Below, one piece after another: positions 1-10,974 of a stretch of DNA of 64,000 nucleotides; the first letter of the stretch is position 1; every line of letters starts with the position of its first letter. This DNA comes from Tretioscincus oriximinensis (Eukaryota > Chordata > Lepidosauria > Squamata > Gymnophthalmidae). The stretch is from NCBI GenBank assembly GCA_022410635.1, contig JAJVDF010000136.1, forward strand, positions 894,968 through 958,967, given 5' to 3'. Position numbers and translations under genes: made by a program. The notes under the pieces were generated by a model. That model made no database searches and had not been told where the DNA came from. It saw only the letters and a program-made list of their open reading frames with translations.

Positions 1-455
1 GTATCGTGACAAAAACTGTGAAAGACCAAAAGAAAGCCAGAGTATTAAACTTTGGAAAACTTNGTTCTTGAATGACAGCAGCTGCACCGTAAGGATGGAT
101 TGCCATTTCTTTGCAAATACCTTCAGGGAATGATCTTTAAGAATCACTTCATTGCTGGGGGAAGTTTTTTTTGCCTTTCACCCACCAGAAGAATTCCTAC
201 TGCTATTCTTTCTTTTTTGCAAAACTGTAGGTGTGGCAAGATGATCGTTAAGGCTTTATGTGTGAACAGAAGTGCAAACTTGTGAGAGTGATGTGATGCT
301 GACTGGGAGCTAGAGATGGGCAGAACATATAAAGGCAATCCTAACAAGGGTGAGCTTTGGTATACGTTGTGGGTGTTAATATGTACCAGTATATTGTGCC
401 AGGAAGCAAGTATCATAGCTACTTTACTGTTTATTCACTTTGTTCTGTATCAAAA
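1..455. other. No recognised feature
   Basis: Mixed-composition sequence. I see no repeat shared with the rest of the window and no coding pattern; the open frames here are short and unrelated to any family I know. Confidence 0.4.
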
Positions 456-640
456 TAGGCTGACCAGATGACCCCTTTTGGGGGGGTTGAAAACCCGGTT
501 TTGGGGTGCCTCCCAGTTTTTTCTGAGGACATTGTTTTCAAAAAAAGACTTTTTTTCATTTTTTTTCCTCAGAAAAAAACGGGAGGCACCCCCAAAACGG
601 GTTTTCAACCCCCTCCAAAAGGGGTTATCTGATCAGCCTA
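456..640. mobile_element. TGACCAG-short foldback MITE, copy 1
   Basis: The element starts TAGGCTGACCAGATGACC and ends with its inverted partner, ATCTGATCAGCCTA. The two arms pair over about 75 bp each, including a run of G on the left and C on the right and the shared block GGTTTTGGGGTGCCTCCC. The centre is a short A/T-rich loop. It has no coding capacity. The ends are the same as those of the long family near 20470 and 43908, so it is a non-autonomous derivative. No clean target-site duplication is visible at this copy. Confidence 0.85.
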
Positions 641-1144
641 TAAAAAGAACAATGAAGAATGATGGACTTTTAGACTTCTACCTCCTTCCTTTCCATCCTT
701 AAGAGCCATTGTGGCTGCAAAGAGCAGAAGAAGAGCAGATTTAGTGGGCATTGAAAACAGAAACTTTCAGCAGATGTTGCAGGCATTATAAGCTGCACCT
801 GTTTCCTCTTTTACACACTCACTAAAGCTGGATGTTTCCCTGTGCTCATTCTATGGCACCCTAGTAAGAGCATTTTCGTCTGTTCTCCCAGCCTTGTTTC
901 AACTTAAAAATAGACCTTTGAATTGCTTTTTCCACCGAAGAAATGCGTAACAATTCAGATGATAAGCTTCAGGAAAGGCTATAAGAAACGCAGAACTGAA
1001 AAAAATTCATCTGGCCAAGGCCAAAGATAAGCACAGCCCAAACTGTAAAATATATTTGAGGGGGCTTATTCCTGTTCTCAAAATAAGCGTAAACACAATT
1101 CAGAATTGTAGCACCTTGGAGAGCACAATCTAACCACAATACCA

Positions 1145-1702
1145 GGTTGGTTCCTTATGAAATCCAGCTGCAACGTCTGGGCCTCTTCAGCCTCGACAGA
1201 CTGCGTTTGAGAGGAGACCTAATTGAAGTGTATAAAATCATTCATGGCATGGATAAGGTGAACAGAGAAAAAGTATTTTCTCTGTTACACAACTCTAGGA
1301 CCAGGGAGCATTCCTTGAAACTGATTGGCAGAAGAATGAGGACAGAGACAAAGGAAAGTATTTTTTTTCACCCATCAGCCCATGGAATTTACTTCCAGGA
1401 GAGGTGGTAGAAGCTAGTAACTTGGATAGCTTTAAGACAGGATTAGACAACGTCATGGATGCCAAGTGTATAAACAGCAACTAGGATGGATGTCTTGAAG
1501 CTGCCTCCAAGATGGAGCAACAGACAGGATTCCTGAAATGTCTTTTGAGAGCATTGAGAATAGTTGAAGATTTTGCCTTCTTCCGTTCCAGGCTGCCCAG
1601 GTGCAATTGGTGGGCCTCTGTGTGAGACAGAAGGCTGGACAAGATGGGGTCCAGACCAATTCAGCAGGGCTCCTCTTAAGTTCTTATGTTATGCTCTTAT
1701 GG
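1145..1702 (+). mobile_element. CR1 LINE 3' end (TTCTTATG-tailed lineage)
   Basis: The frame from 1147 to about 1410 encodes the C-terminal part of a CR1 polyprotein, with matches such as LQRLGLFSLDRLRLRGDLIE and YKIIHGMDKVNREK. It then shifts frame, and later blocks show the 3' UTR found in every other copy here: CCTCTGTGTGAGACAGAAGGC, then CAGCAGGGCTCCTCTTA, then a decayed TTCTTATG terminal repeat. It is 5'-truncated, as CR1 copies usually are. Frameshifts and the short length make it a dead copy. Confidence 0.85.
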
Positions 1703-2494
1703 ATTGTTCACAATATTTGCAACTATCTTAGCCATGATCAACTTCTGGCTGATTGCTTGTGCACACTTATTCTGTTTTCTTAGCACAGATACAGAACTGG
1801 ATTTCCACATCTAGGGAGAGCTTAAGATCAAATCAACATCCCTCTCGTCTGTAATCAGTTTGCTCAGCCATTGAGCTACTATCCCTTCCTGTGAAAATGT
1901 ATGTTTTACTTTTAAATGCATATTAAAACATTTAGATTGCCAAGAAGTGTATTGTAATATTTGAAGTGTGAAATTCAGTGGACAGATGATGTTTCAGAAC
2001 CACCCATTATAATGCCAGTTGCTTTTCACTTTGCGTTAGAATTGGCACAGATAAAATTTATGAAGCGTTCCTAATCGGAAGCAGAAATGTTTTAAACATT
2101 AGATCCATAACACAAATGACNAGGAGAAGCATTGATGCTCAATTCCTTGGCACAAATTTCTAAGGTATATATAGCTGGATTAACAAAAATCAGAATGAGA
2201 CATTTCTGCATTTCATTTAAATGCCATTTTGGTGAGCTAGTACAATAGGAGAGAGAAACTGTTCAATAAAGGTACAATGAAAAAGGAATTAATAACAGAA
2301 TAAAGGAATTTTCACAAAGCAAAATAGAATCAAGGAGGAATCAACTGAAAATTATACACAAATGGTATAAGATACAGTATAAGTAGTTCATATAATAGCA
2401 TCCCTTAGCATGAATTATTGGCATGGGTATATTGCTANGGGGGCAATATTATTATATGTGGTGGCAATAGTAGTAAAAGTAGAAATAGAATGAG
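1703..2494. other. No recognised feature (A/T-rich)
   Basis: A/T-rich sequence without a recognisable repeat or gene. A short GTGGCAATAGTAG-like run near 2455-2490 precedes the large palindrome. Confidence 0.35.
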
Positions 2495-3218
2495 TTTAAT
2501 ATTTGTTACTTTGACTAACCTAAAGTTTTCAGACAACTTTTCTCTGTCACCAGAAGGAAGCCATCTTAGCTACCTGCAGAAGTTGGATAGAGGGAAGCAA
2601 AGCCATTTTATCTGTCCTGAGAAGAGACTGGTTCCACCAACACCATATATATAATAAAAATTTAAATAAATATATATGAACCAAATAGACTTGGTGGAAT
2701 CAATCTCTTCTCTGGAGCTTCTGCAGGTAGCTAAGGGAAAAGTTGTCTAAAACCTTAGGTAGTCAATTTCAGAGAAATAGCCATGTTAGTCTAGTGGAAA
2801 GTCCATCAAAGGGGCTAGTAGTCAGATTAACAGTAGAAAAGTAGGTGGCATAAGCTTTCATAGACACGTCTACTGCTTCAGATGCTGAGGGACTACTGTC
2901 ATAGACAGGTATTTATAGGAAATGGCAGAAAATGGGTGGTGTTATCAGGTCCCGTGATTACATAAGAGGATTAGTTTCTGCCATTTAACTGTTTTTCTTA
3001 CCTGGAGTTCATCACTTTATCATATTTGCATGTGCTTTGTCATCTCCCATACACATTTTTCTATAAATACCTGACCCTGACATTAGACACTCAGCATCTG
3101 AAGAAGTAGATATGTCTACGAAAGCTTCTGCCACCAACTTTTCTACTGTTTGCCTCTTTGTGCTACTAGCCCCTTTGCTGCACTAAAACCTTAGGATTAG
3201 TCAAAATAACCAATATTA
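2495..3218. repeat. Large imperfect palindrome, right arm interrupted
   Basis: The left arm (about 2495-2640) contains TTTGACTAACCTAAAG, CAGACAACTTTT, TTAGCTACCTGCAGAAG, GAGAAGAGACT and TTCCACCAA in that order. The right arm (about 2691-2759) has the reverse complements in reverse order, ending CTAAAACCTTAGG. It then resumes at 3196 with ATTAGTCAAAATAACCAATA, which pairs with the outermost part of the left arm. The centre is A/T-rich. The arms are imperfect, with an extra roughly 15-bp stretch on the left. The type is unknown; a foldback MITE is plausible. Confidence 0.7.
2760..3182. mobile_element. GTAGAC-family palindromic repeat inserted with 13-bp TSD
   Basis: Two inverted halves flank a central spacer of roughly 200 bp. 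The left half reads AAATAGCCATGTTAGTCTAG ... AAGCTTTCATAGACACGTCT. The right half reads CATCTGAAGAAGTAGATATG ... CTAGCCCCTTTGCTGCA. CTAAAACCTTAGG is present immediately before (2747-2759) and after (3183-3195) the element, an apparent 13-bp target-site duplication. It interrupts the right arm of the surrounding palindrome. There is no poly-A tail and no coding region. Confidence 0.7.
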
Positions 3219-3624
3219 CACTTATTCTATTTACTGACCAGCCCATTGACCATATCAATTACAAAGTGAACGAAATTCCTAAACACAGATGATCAAAATT
3301 TACTTTAAACCATTTTGTATACCCGTGTGATAAAAGAAGCCTGTCCGTATCTCTGAGGGCGTCAAAATGAAAATGCAACTTTTATAACAGGATTCCTCTG
3401 CTAGAGCTCATTTGTTTTATCTTCAGCCAATAGCCAGTAGAGTTTGTTTATTAGTTTATTGTAAATTTTCAACAGTTTCTTAGGCTTATCTATTTCTAAA
3501 TTTGCAATAGTTTATGTGTTTTTTTCAACAACATGTACATTAATGGCACTCTATAAATAATGAATTATTATTATTACTATTATTGCCTAATCAGAGTCCT
3601 TAGAGGGCTGTATGTTTCAAAATT
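3219..3624. other. No recognised feature
   Basis: A/T-rich sequence between two repeats; nothing recognised apart from a short ATTATTATTA run near 3560. Confidence 0.3.

Positions 3625-3672
<48 letters not shown>
3625..3672. repeat. (TTG)n microsatellite
   Basis: About 16 pure TTG units. They adjoin family E, so on the minus strand they read as an (AAC)n tail at its 3' end. Confidence 0.95.
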
Positions 3673-3990
3673 AACCCAACCTTGATGCCTGAAAGGAGGT
3701 CAGGGCTCTAGCCTCCCTTCTCCCATCCCCATCCTGCGGCAGCTGTTCAGTCGCCTGCCATCATTCGGCCACCATTGGCCAAAACTACTATCCTCTGCCA
3801 AGGGCACCTGCCTTTCGGAGGGTGTCTTGGAGGGAGGGGGCTTTTTTGTCACTGCAAGTGGTGCCAAAAACACAGGGGTGTTTGCTTTGGCATTCGTTGA
3901 TGGTTTATCCAATTATCAGGCAAAGGAGGTGGGAGTTATGGCTTCCTTGCTTTCTGATTGGACTAATCATCGCCGTCCCTACTTTATATA
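3673..3990 (-). repeat. Family E interspersed repeat, minus strand
   Basis: Read on the minus strand, it starts with TATATATAAAGTAGG, then a TCCAATCAGAAAGCAAGG block, a second inverted CCAAT-like block, and ends GGGAGGCTAGAGCCCTG followed by (AAC)n. The same order of blocks occurs on the plus strand at 41403-41852. The type is unknown. The TATA-like start and paired CCAAT boxes look promoter-like, and the (AAC)n end suggests retroposition. Confidence 0.55.
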
Positions 3991-4224
3991 TATAAATTAT
4001 GATGATGATTAACAGTAACAACTACAATAACAACAATAATAAATGGTAAAAAAAAAATATTAGGTAATTCTACCTAAAGAAAACCACGCAAAGCAATTTT
4101 ATCACCATCTGACAGGATAATGCCCAGGTGGACTTTCTCCACGGCCGCCTGCTGGATGCCCGTCCAGCTAACATTTTTGGGCCTTGCCAAGACATTTCTG
4201 TTTTCCCAAGCTTTCCTTTAACTG

Positions 4225-4346
4225 CATAAATCAGGAGCTCTTAAATTTTTGTTTTGGGTTATTTTTTACTTTACATTTTTATCTGTTGTCAGCCACCTTG
4301 GGCAGAAGGGAGGATGCAAATTTGAATGAATGAATGAATAAATCAA
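4225..4346 (+). mobile_element. Degenerate LINE or SINE 3' tail, (GAAT)n end
   Basis: It contains GTCAGCCACCTTGGGCAG, GATGCAAATTTGAATGAATG and a short GAAT/AAAT array. This is the usual layout of L2-type tails (GCC..CCT..., then a tetranucleotide repeat), here strongly decayed. Confidence 0.4.
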
Positions 4347-4671
4347 GTCAAAAGCTTCAGGGCCCAATAAAAGTGAAACTCCCTTAGCTTGAGGAGACAG
4401 GAGTTCAATTTCTTGGGAACGGCNAGGAAAACTTTCATGTTTCATCTCGCTATATTCACTCACAGAGCTCCTAAATACTGAGTTTTCAAAATAGATTTAT
4501 AATAGGAATGCAAATAACCAAAATGGGGATTGAAGAATCAAAAGAAACTGAAGGCATAATCAAAGCCATGAAGGAAAAGAGGAAAGCACTAATTCTACTT
4601 CTTAAAGCCTGAAAAAAAGTGAAGAACTTGCATTTGGAGGTCATTCTTGACATCAGACAGCTGTTAACAGA

Positions 4672-5240
4672 CAGATTTCAAAGGAATAGCCGTATTTTCC
4701 ACGTCTACAAAATCTAGCAAGGGGGTCTTGTATTATCTTAGAAATTAACAAGAAAAAGGGAGGTAGCATGAACTTATGTAAATAAGTGTACTATTTCGAA
4801 TGACTGTTGTTCCTTAACGTCTGAAGAAGTACACTTAGCTACATAAGCTCATGCTGCCTACATTTTTCTTGTTGGTTTCTAAAGTGTTATGAGACTCCAT
4901 TTCTAGAATATCTATCTATCTATCTAATCTCTGATCTGTCTGTCTGTCTATCTGTATCTATCTAAAAAAGTAGACTTTTCTATGAAAGCTCAGGCTACTT
5001 AACTTTTCCTTGTTACTTTCTAAGGTGCTGTCTGTCTGCCCACCTGCCTACCTGCCTGCCTGTCTCTGCCTGCCTGCCTGCCTGTGCGTCTAAAAAAGTA
5101 GAGTTCTGTGTGAAAACTCCTGCTCCCTCCCTTTTATCTTGTTAGGTTCTATGAGACCCCTTTGCTAGAATACCTACCTATCTACCCACCCTCCCACCCA
5201 TCCATCCAAACTCATGCTAACTTTGTTAATTTCTAAAGGA
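4672..5240. repeat. GTAGAC-family palindrome plus tetranucleotide array
   Basis: A minus-strand unit (CTAGCAAGGGGGTCTTG, AACAAGAAAAAGGGAGG) faces a plus-strand unit (CTGAAGAAGTACACTTAGC, TTTTTCTTGTTGG), forming a palindrome at about 4710-4900. Further plus-strand units follow near 4965-5035, 5092-5170 and 5208-5240. They are separated by (TCTA)n, (TCTG/CCTG)n and (CCTA/CATC)n arrays. The last unit stops where the L1-like element begins. No coding capacity. Confidence 0.75.
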
Positions 5241-5249
5241 GATACCAGA

Positions 5250-7862
5250 TTCAAGATAATCACATAAATATTACAAGATATTAATCAGAATCCTGATCAG
5301 GGTTCTATAAATTTGCATGCCGAAATTTCTAGAGATGAAATTTTAGCAGCTATTAAAGAATTGAAAAGTGTTAAGTCTCCTGGCCCGGACGGGTTCACGA
5401 GTAATTTCTACAAAATATTTTCTGAGGAACTGTCACCACATTTACTTATTCTTTTAAATCATAATATGACTACACAAACTGTTCCCCAATCTTGGAAATT
5501 TTCAGAGATTATACCTATTTTAAAAAANGACAAACCAAAAGAAAATACTTAATCATATTACTGTTGCCAATACTTATTATAAATTTTTTTGCTGCAATTT
5601 TAGCAAAGAGGTTGGAAAAATCATGCCTAAAATCATTTGTGAGGACCAGTATGGTTTTATAAAAGGATGCCACATCTCAGATCCGATTGGGATCACTGCC
5701 AATATTCTAGCCCACACCAAGCAGTGCAAGAGAAAGCTGGCATTAATTAAATTAGATGTCTATAAGGCATTCGATTTTGTTAATCATAATTACATCATTC
5801 GTCTATGTCAGGGTTATAACTGTGGACAAAGATTTCCCCAAATTATTAAAAAATTTTATTCTAACAATTTTGCCTAAATATATTGAAATAAGTAACGGAT
5901 GTCCATTGTCTCCATTATTTTTTTTATTAGCTATGGAATCGCTGGCAAATAAGATTATCAATATTGATAATATCATAGAACACCAACTAGGGCCAGAATC
6001 TGTTAAATTTAATTTGTATGCAGATGCAAAATCCCCTTCAAACACTGCCTCACTTAACTACTGAAATAAATAATTTGGAAATTGTCTCAGGTCTTAAAAT
6101 TAATATCCATAAGTCCAAGATTCTGTTTCTTAATATTCCCAGAGAGGAGAGGCAACACATTTTAAAATATACTGTTCAAAACAATTAAGGGTAATATAAC
6201 AGTATGTTCCCTTAATTGTTTTGAGCAGTATATTTAGGGTTAAGGTCGCATGTAAAGATATTACCCTATTTGGGGGTTAAGTTTCCTAAAATCATTTCTA
6301 AAATGTCCTATGTGAATTACAAACTTGTATGGAGGAAAATCAGACAGCTGATGTTTAATTGGCCCTACAAGAAATGGAATTACTTAACAAAGATGCAGGC
6401 TATGAAGATGATGATCCTTCCCAGATTAATGTATCTTTTTCAAACGGTCCCCACCCAAATAAATCCACAAATTATTAAAAAGTGGGAAATGGATTTAAAG
6501 AATTGGGTGTTAGAAGATCATACGAGAAGAGTCTCAAATGCCTCTTTTTTTGCTTCGGCAGAGGAAGCTGGCTGGGGATTTCCTTGTTTTGGTTCATATT
6601 TTCATGCTATACAGTTGTTAAAAGTTTTAGATTTTGAGTATAATTACAAAAATAAGTCTGTTAAGACAGAAATGAAGTTAAATAGAGTAGGAGAAGAGCC
6701 AATTTTGCTTCATAAGATCCCAAATAGGAATTTTTTTTATCATGACTGGCTCCTCAACAGACCATGTGGAAATCTTGGAAAAAGTAGTACAAACTATCTA
6801 TCATAGTTTGTCTAAGGGATATTTACAAGACTTCCCCTCTCAGAAGGTACGAGNTTTGTTTGATTTAGCTGGCAACCCCAATAATTTGACACAATTAAGA
6901 GCTCTAAACATTTATTAGAATAATTGGCTAGGAGAAGCTGCTACTTTAACATATATAAACAAACAGGAAATTAGAGCTAGTATGACATTACCTAAATCTA
7001 CCTTTGAAGAAATACTTGATAAAAACATTTTAGGAACACCCATTCTCACTAGTGAAATACATTCCTTGTTAATAAAATGCAAATACAATAATAGTAACTT
7101 GTTATACAGAAGATGGCAACAAGATGNATATATTACAGATCTAGAATGGGTTAATATAGTCAAGAACAATAGAACTATTAGAAATTCAAATTTTAAGAAG
7201 TTGAATATTAAAATCTTAACTAGATGGTACAAGACCCAAGCTCAATTATCCCATAAGGGAGGCTCATCTCCGAACTGCTGGCATGGTTATTTGGAAAATG
7301 GGATCTTTAGTCACATGTGGTTTCAATGCCAATATGTATCTGGTTTTTGGGATCTCGTCTTGAATGAGGTTACTTATATACTAAATATCGCAGTTACTAA
7401 AATTATTCCTATTTTGATTCTGGGTGATGTATCGATTTTAAATTTGCCCTTTAAAATAACATATGTAATACAAAGATGTGTATGGGTTGCTCTTATTACA
7501 ATAGCTAGAGGGTGGAAGGATAAATCCATATGGACATTCCATACCTGGTTGGAATATCTAATTGAATTATTAATGTTTGATAATCTATCAGAAAGAAGAT
7601 TAAAGCTTTTATGTAGAAATATACGAATGTACGGGCAAGAGTTATGGAATCAGCTGATTGTTATTGGTGATTCGTGTGATCGATATTTTATATTGAAACA
7701 TATTTTAAGGATGGTCTCTAGCTTACAATTGAATGTATAATTGGATTTATATGTATTTTGTCGCATTGTTACTGGGTTGAACATGTAGGGGTGGGTACAG
7801 GGNGCGGGGCGTCTTTGTATATATTGAAAATTAATACAAATTAATATTGAAAATAAATAAAA
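5250..7862 (+). pseudogene. L1/Tx1-type LINE, 5'-truncated, dead
   Basis: The open segments at 5313-5552, 5623-5877, about 5870-6064, 6270-6806 and 6982-7740 together cover a reverse transcriptase and the C-terminal part of an L1/Tx1-clade pol protein. Visible motifs are KSPGPDGF (5364-5393), DQYGFIKG, motif A-like LDVYKAFD, motif B-like NGCPLSPLFF, and a motif C that reads YADA where active enzymes have YADD. The C-terminal segment has a C...H...C cluster near 7277-7330, with one expected Cys replaced. The endonuclease region is absent. Stops, frameshifts, a hairpin MITE at 6168-6232 and the altered catalytic motif show it cannot be active. The end at about 7840-7862 is A-rich (AAAATAAATAAAAG). 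Confidence 0.85.
6168..6232. mobile_element. Small hairpin MITE (TACTGYTCAAAACAATTAAGGG), copy 1
   Basis: TATACTGTTCAAAACAATTA on the left is mirrored by the inverted GAGCAGTATA end on the right. The whole 65 bp folds back with a loop of roughly 20 bases. Terminal TA dinucleotides on both sides would fit a Tc1/mariner-type TA target, but that is inference. It sits inside the dead L1-like element between its RT and C-terminal parts. A second copy is at 11580-11651. Confidence 0.75.
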
Positions 7863-8740
7863 GATTAAGAGATCCCTTACTAGAAGCTAACAGCAGTTGA
7901 GCAACCCTCGTGAGTGTCCTGTGAGAAACTGTGGCTCTTTTTTGCACTAGGGTTCATGTTGGAATATATCTTGGAATAAGGACCTGCCTTCTGCATGCTA
8001 ACTTAGGCTATGGCAGGTCTAACCCTGAGTGTGGTCTGCCATAGCCAACAATGACATGTGAATGGCAGCCCTCTGTTCCAAGATGCATCCCAAAATAAAG
8101 ACCAGTGCAGAAAGAGCTGCATTATATCTTTTACATGGCAATTAAACCTTGTGACCAGATCATGGTCAATAATATTGAAATCTCTCACACTCTGATCCAC
8201 ATTTTTGGCTGTATTCTGCCTTCCCAACTGAAATACTGATTGGTATTTTGTCTCTTAAGCTCTTATCTCTGTGGGATATTGTAAAATGCGCGTGCCTTTT
8301 ATGAAATGATCGGTCTTTTATTTTAAATTGCCACTTTCTTAAATGGAATTAGCAAGTTTAATGTAACCATAAAAATCGTATGAAATACTGGGAGGAAAAT
8401 CTATCCCCCCAAAAGTAAGGGAACCCTTCAGCACCACAGTATAATCTTAAGTATCCCTTTAATACTTCGGAGCCTTGCGAGAAATAAAGTGGAACGGAAA
8501 ATTAATCCACATTTACATCAACACGTCATTAAATACGTCAGGGTTTTTTTCATTTTTTATTTTACCTTTAAATATGTTCAAGGAGTGCCCGATGGTCAAA
8601 CCCCTTCCTCTTTTGTTTGATTGACAGTTAACAGGTTGCANAATTTGAATACTGATAAACCACGATGAGGTGATCCACTTACTATGCTGAGTTGACTAAA
8701 CAGAATAACTACAAAATGTGGCTACTGACGAATTGCCATG
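7863..8740. other. No recognised feature
   Basis: Possibly begins with a few bases of the interrupted GTAGAC repeat (GAGATCCCTTACTAGAAG). The rest is A/T-rich with no repeat or gene I can name. Confidence 0.35.
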
Positions 8741-9075
8741 ACAAGATTCTAAACCTGCCCTCCTTGCCGGTGCCTGCCGCAGGCATTCCAGCTGAGTTAC
8801 AGGGCTGGCATGGCATAAGGCAAGCTGCTGAAGGTTGCCACTTGGTGGCTTGTTCCACTGGAGGGCACTGAACAGAGGCTAGCGCAGCCCAGCCTGAGCT
8901 ATGGTTGGCTGCAGCAAGGCCATGACAAAGCTTGGCTTGAGATGCCGGAAGCAGCCCCTACATGGAGGCTGTAGCCACGCGCTGCAAGCCATGGGAGCCA
9001 GCCATGGCAGGCCAGAAGCCTATGTTGCCTAGGTTGAGCTGCTTGAGGCTGGTGCTGCACAGGTGGAGCATCCAG
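8741..9075. other. Unexplained GC-rich block rich in GGCTG/CAGCC
   Basis: About 330 bp with a clearly higher G+C content than its neighbours. It is full of CTGC, GGCTG, GCCATGG and AAGC words, without a long open frame or tandem period I can fix. It could be an old SINE, a decayed exon-like segment or a satellite remnant. Confidence 0.35.
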
Positions 9076-9314
9076 AGAAACCCCACTTATTAACAGTTAG
9101 TGGGTAAATAAGATTCTGCAAAAGCGTTGCTGGGAAATCCAATATCCCAGTCCCTACCTGGATATTCTTTACACAAGAATGTATTTTTCTTTTAATATTC
9201 ATTCTATATTAATCCATTGAGAACCATTTAACTAGGCATTGTTGGCTTTCGCTTAAAAAAAAAATACATTCAACAGGGAATGCAATTACCACTTTTTAAA
9301 AGAAATTAGCTAAC

Positions 9315-9681
9315 AGAAGAAGAAAAAGACAACGAAGACGACGACGAAGATGACGACGAAGAAGATGAAGAAGAAGATGATGATGAAGAAGAACTGGGTT
9401 CTTATACGCTGCTTTTCTCACCTTTCAAAGGGACTCAAAGTGGCTTACAATGGTATTTTTGCCTGAAGGCTTAATCTTCCCTACCAGGCTGTGGTGGTTC
9501 CCATGCATCTACTTGCAGTCAGTTGCAATTACTTGCCATTCATGCTTTCGAATAGCTGGGCTGGCTAGAGCTACAGGTTAATGGAAGGTGCTCACCCCTC
9601 CCCACATTCGACACAGGGCTTTGAAACCCCATCTCCCAGATGAGAGACGGATTCCTTAGCGACTGAGCTATCCGTGCCTAT
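9315..9681 (-). mobile_element. SINE A (Sauria-SINE-like), minus strand
   Basis: Read on the minus strand, it has a tRNA-like head (TAGCTCAGTCGCTAAGG as A box, GGTTTCAAAGCCC as B box) and a body with CAGCTATTCGAAAGCATG and GCAACTGACTGCAAGTAG. The tail is AAGCCACTTTGAGTCCCTTT, then GAGAAAAG...GTATAAGAACCC, then a (TTC/GTC)n array. It is full length. The tail type resembles Sauria/Bov-B-related SINEs. Confidence 0.85.
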
Positions 9682-9899
9682 TCTACAACGCAATAATAAA
9701 AAAATCTATTAAAATACCAGGGAGAAAACCTTCCCTAAAAGTGATCAACTGCCCTCCCCGCAAGTAATGTATTTTGGACTACTATTCCAGAACCCATATA
9801 TTTTTCCTATGCCCCAGGAATTCCGCCTCATTTACAGATTGGAATGAATTATTTTAATTAACAATTAATAATTAATATAACACATTTAACTTGACACTG

Positions 9900-10246
9900 T
9901 GTTAGGGAATATTGCAAGTATCACCCAGGTTCAGTAAAGAAGTGGTTGATCGTTTATTATTATAGTGGGCTTAAGTCTGAATATTTCGAATGTTGGAGGA
10001 ACCATTTACTTATTGGTCAGTTATTGGAGAACATGCTGGAGGGGATCAAGCTTCTTCACTGATTGGCCAAAGGATCGGTGTGTGTGTGTTTGTTCTATAA
10101 AAGAGCAGCTTCCCAACTTGCTTGCTGCCCTGGTTTTGATTCAGTTGCCAGTTTAATAAATCACTTTCTTAACACAGCGTTGACAGTCTGATTGTTCTAA
10201 ATTTTTACTGGGTATCAAATATTGGTTCACTTTTATCTGTGTTGAC
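9900..10246 (+). mobile_element. Possible solo LTR or LTR fragment
   Basis: CCAAT-like and inverted ATTGG motifs (ATTGGTCAG, GATTGGCC) are followed by a TATA-like TTCTATAAAAGAGCAG near 10094 and an AATAAA at about 10156, then a T/G-rich stretch. This order is that of a retroelement LTR promoter and polyadenylation signal. The ends are not certain and no internal coding region adjoins it. A single-exon promoter of another repeat is the alternative. Confidence 0.4.
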
Positions 10247-10510
10247 ACCAACATGGATAGCTTTAAGAGATGGTCAGACAAATTCATGGAGGTCAGGTGT
10301 ACCAATGGCTACTAGAAAGGAGGCCAAGGTGCTGCCTCAGGTTAGAGAAACAGGTAGGAGGCCTCTAAAGGCCATTTTCAAGGGAGTTGAGGGCAGGTGA
10401 AGAGCTGCTTTANATGAGCAGAACCAATTAGTGTGGGCCATAGGGTGAGATCAAATGTTGGACTAGATGGGCTGCAACATGATCCAGCAGGGCTCTTCTA
10501 ATGTTGTTCT
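10247..10510 (+). mobile_element. CR1 LINE 3' end, decayed
   Basis: It begins in the C-terminal coding remnant (ATGGATAGCTTTAAGAG...AGACAAATTCATGGA). It continues through the 3' UTR to GGACTAGATGGGCTGC and CAGCAGGGCTCTTCTAATG, the CR1 end seen throughout the window. Confidence 0.75.
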
Positions 10511-10974
10511 GGTTTAAAGATTATTATAGCTGTTGTAAAAAAGATGGCTTTTTAAACTGCCGATATTCTAAAAAGTACGTTTTAGGGAGTTCGCAAGCAC
10601 GACACTTGTGCATCCATTGTAGCAGAGCATTGTATCAGTTGTGTTCCGAACGAGATTAGTTTTATTATTATTTTTCAGAAGGAAGATCGGATTTGGGCTG
10701 TTTGCCACAAAGCCCATAAGCTTCCTTTCTCTCTTCCTTGCATTGAGATGGTTCCTCTAAACCAATGTTTTGTGTTTTGTTGAAGATTAAGGAAAAGGAA
10801 TTGCAACTGCCTGGTAGAGTATTCTATGTACTTTCACAGAGTACAACTTTTCTCAAAGAAACCGCTTAGGATTACATTTAAGGTCTTACAAAGTCTCCGG
10901 ATTTGGATGAAGNGCATTTAAGATGTTGGAAACAAATATGTAAAGTCCCATGAGAAAATGTTGAGAGAATGTCT

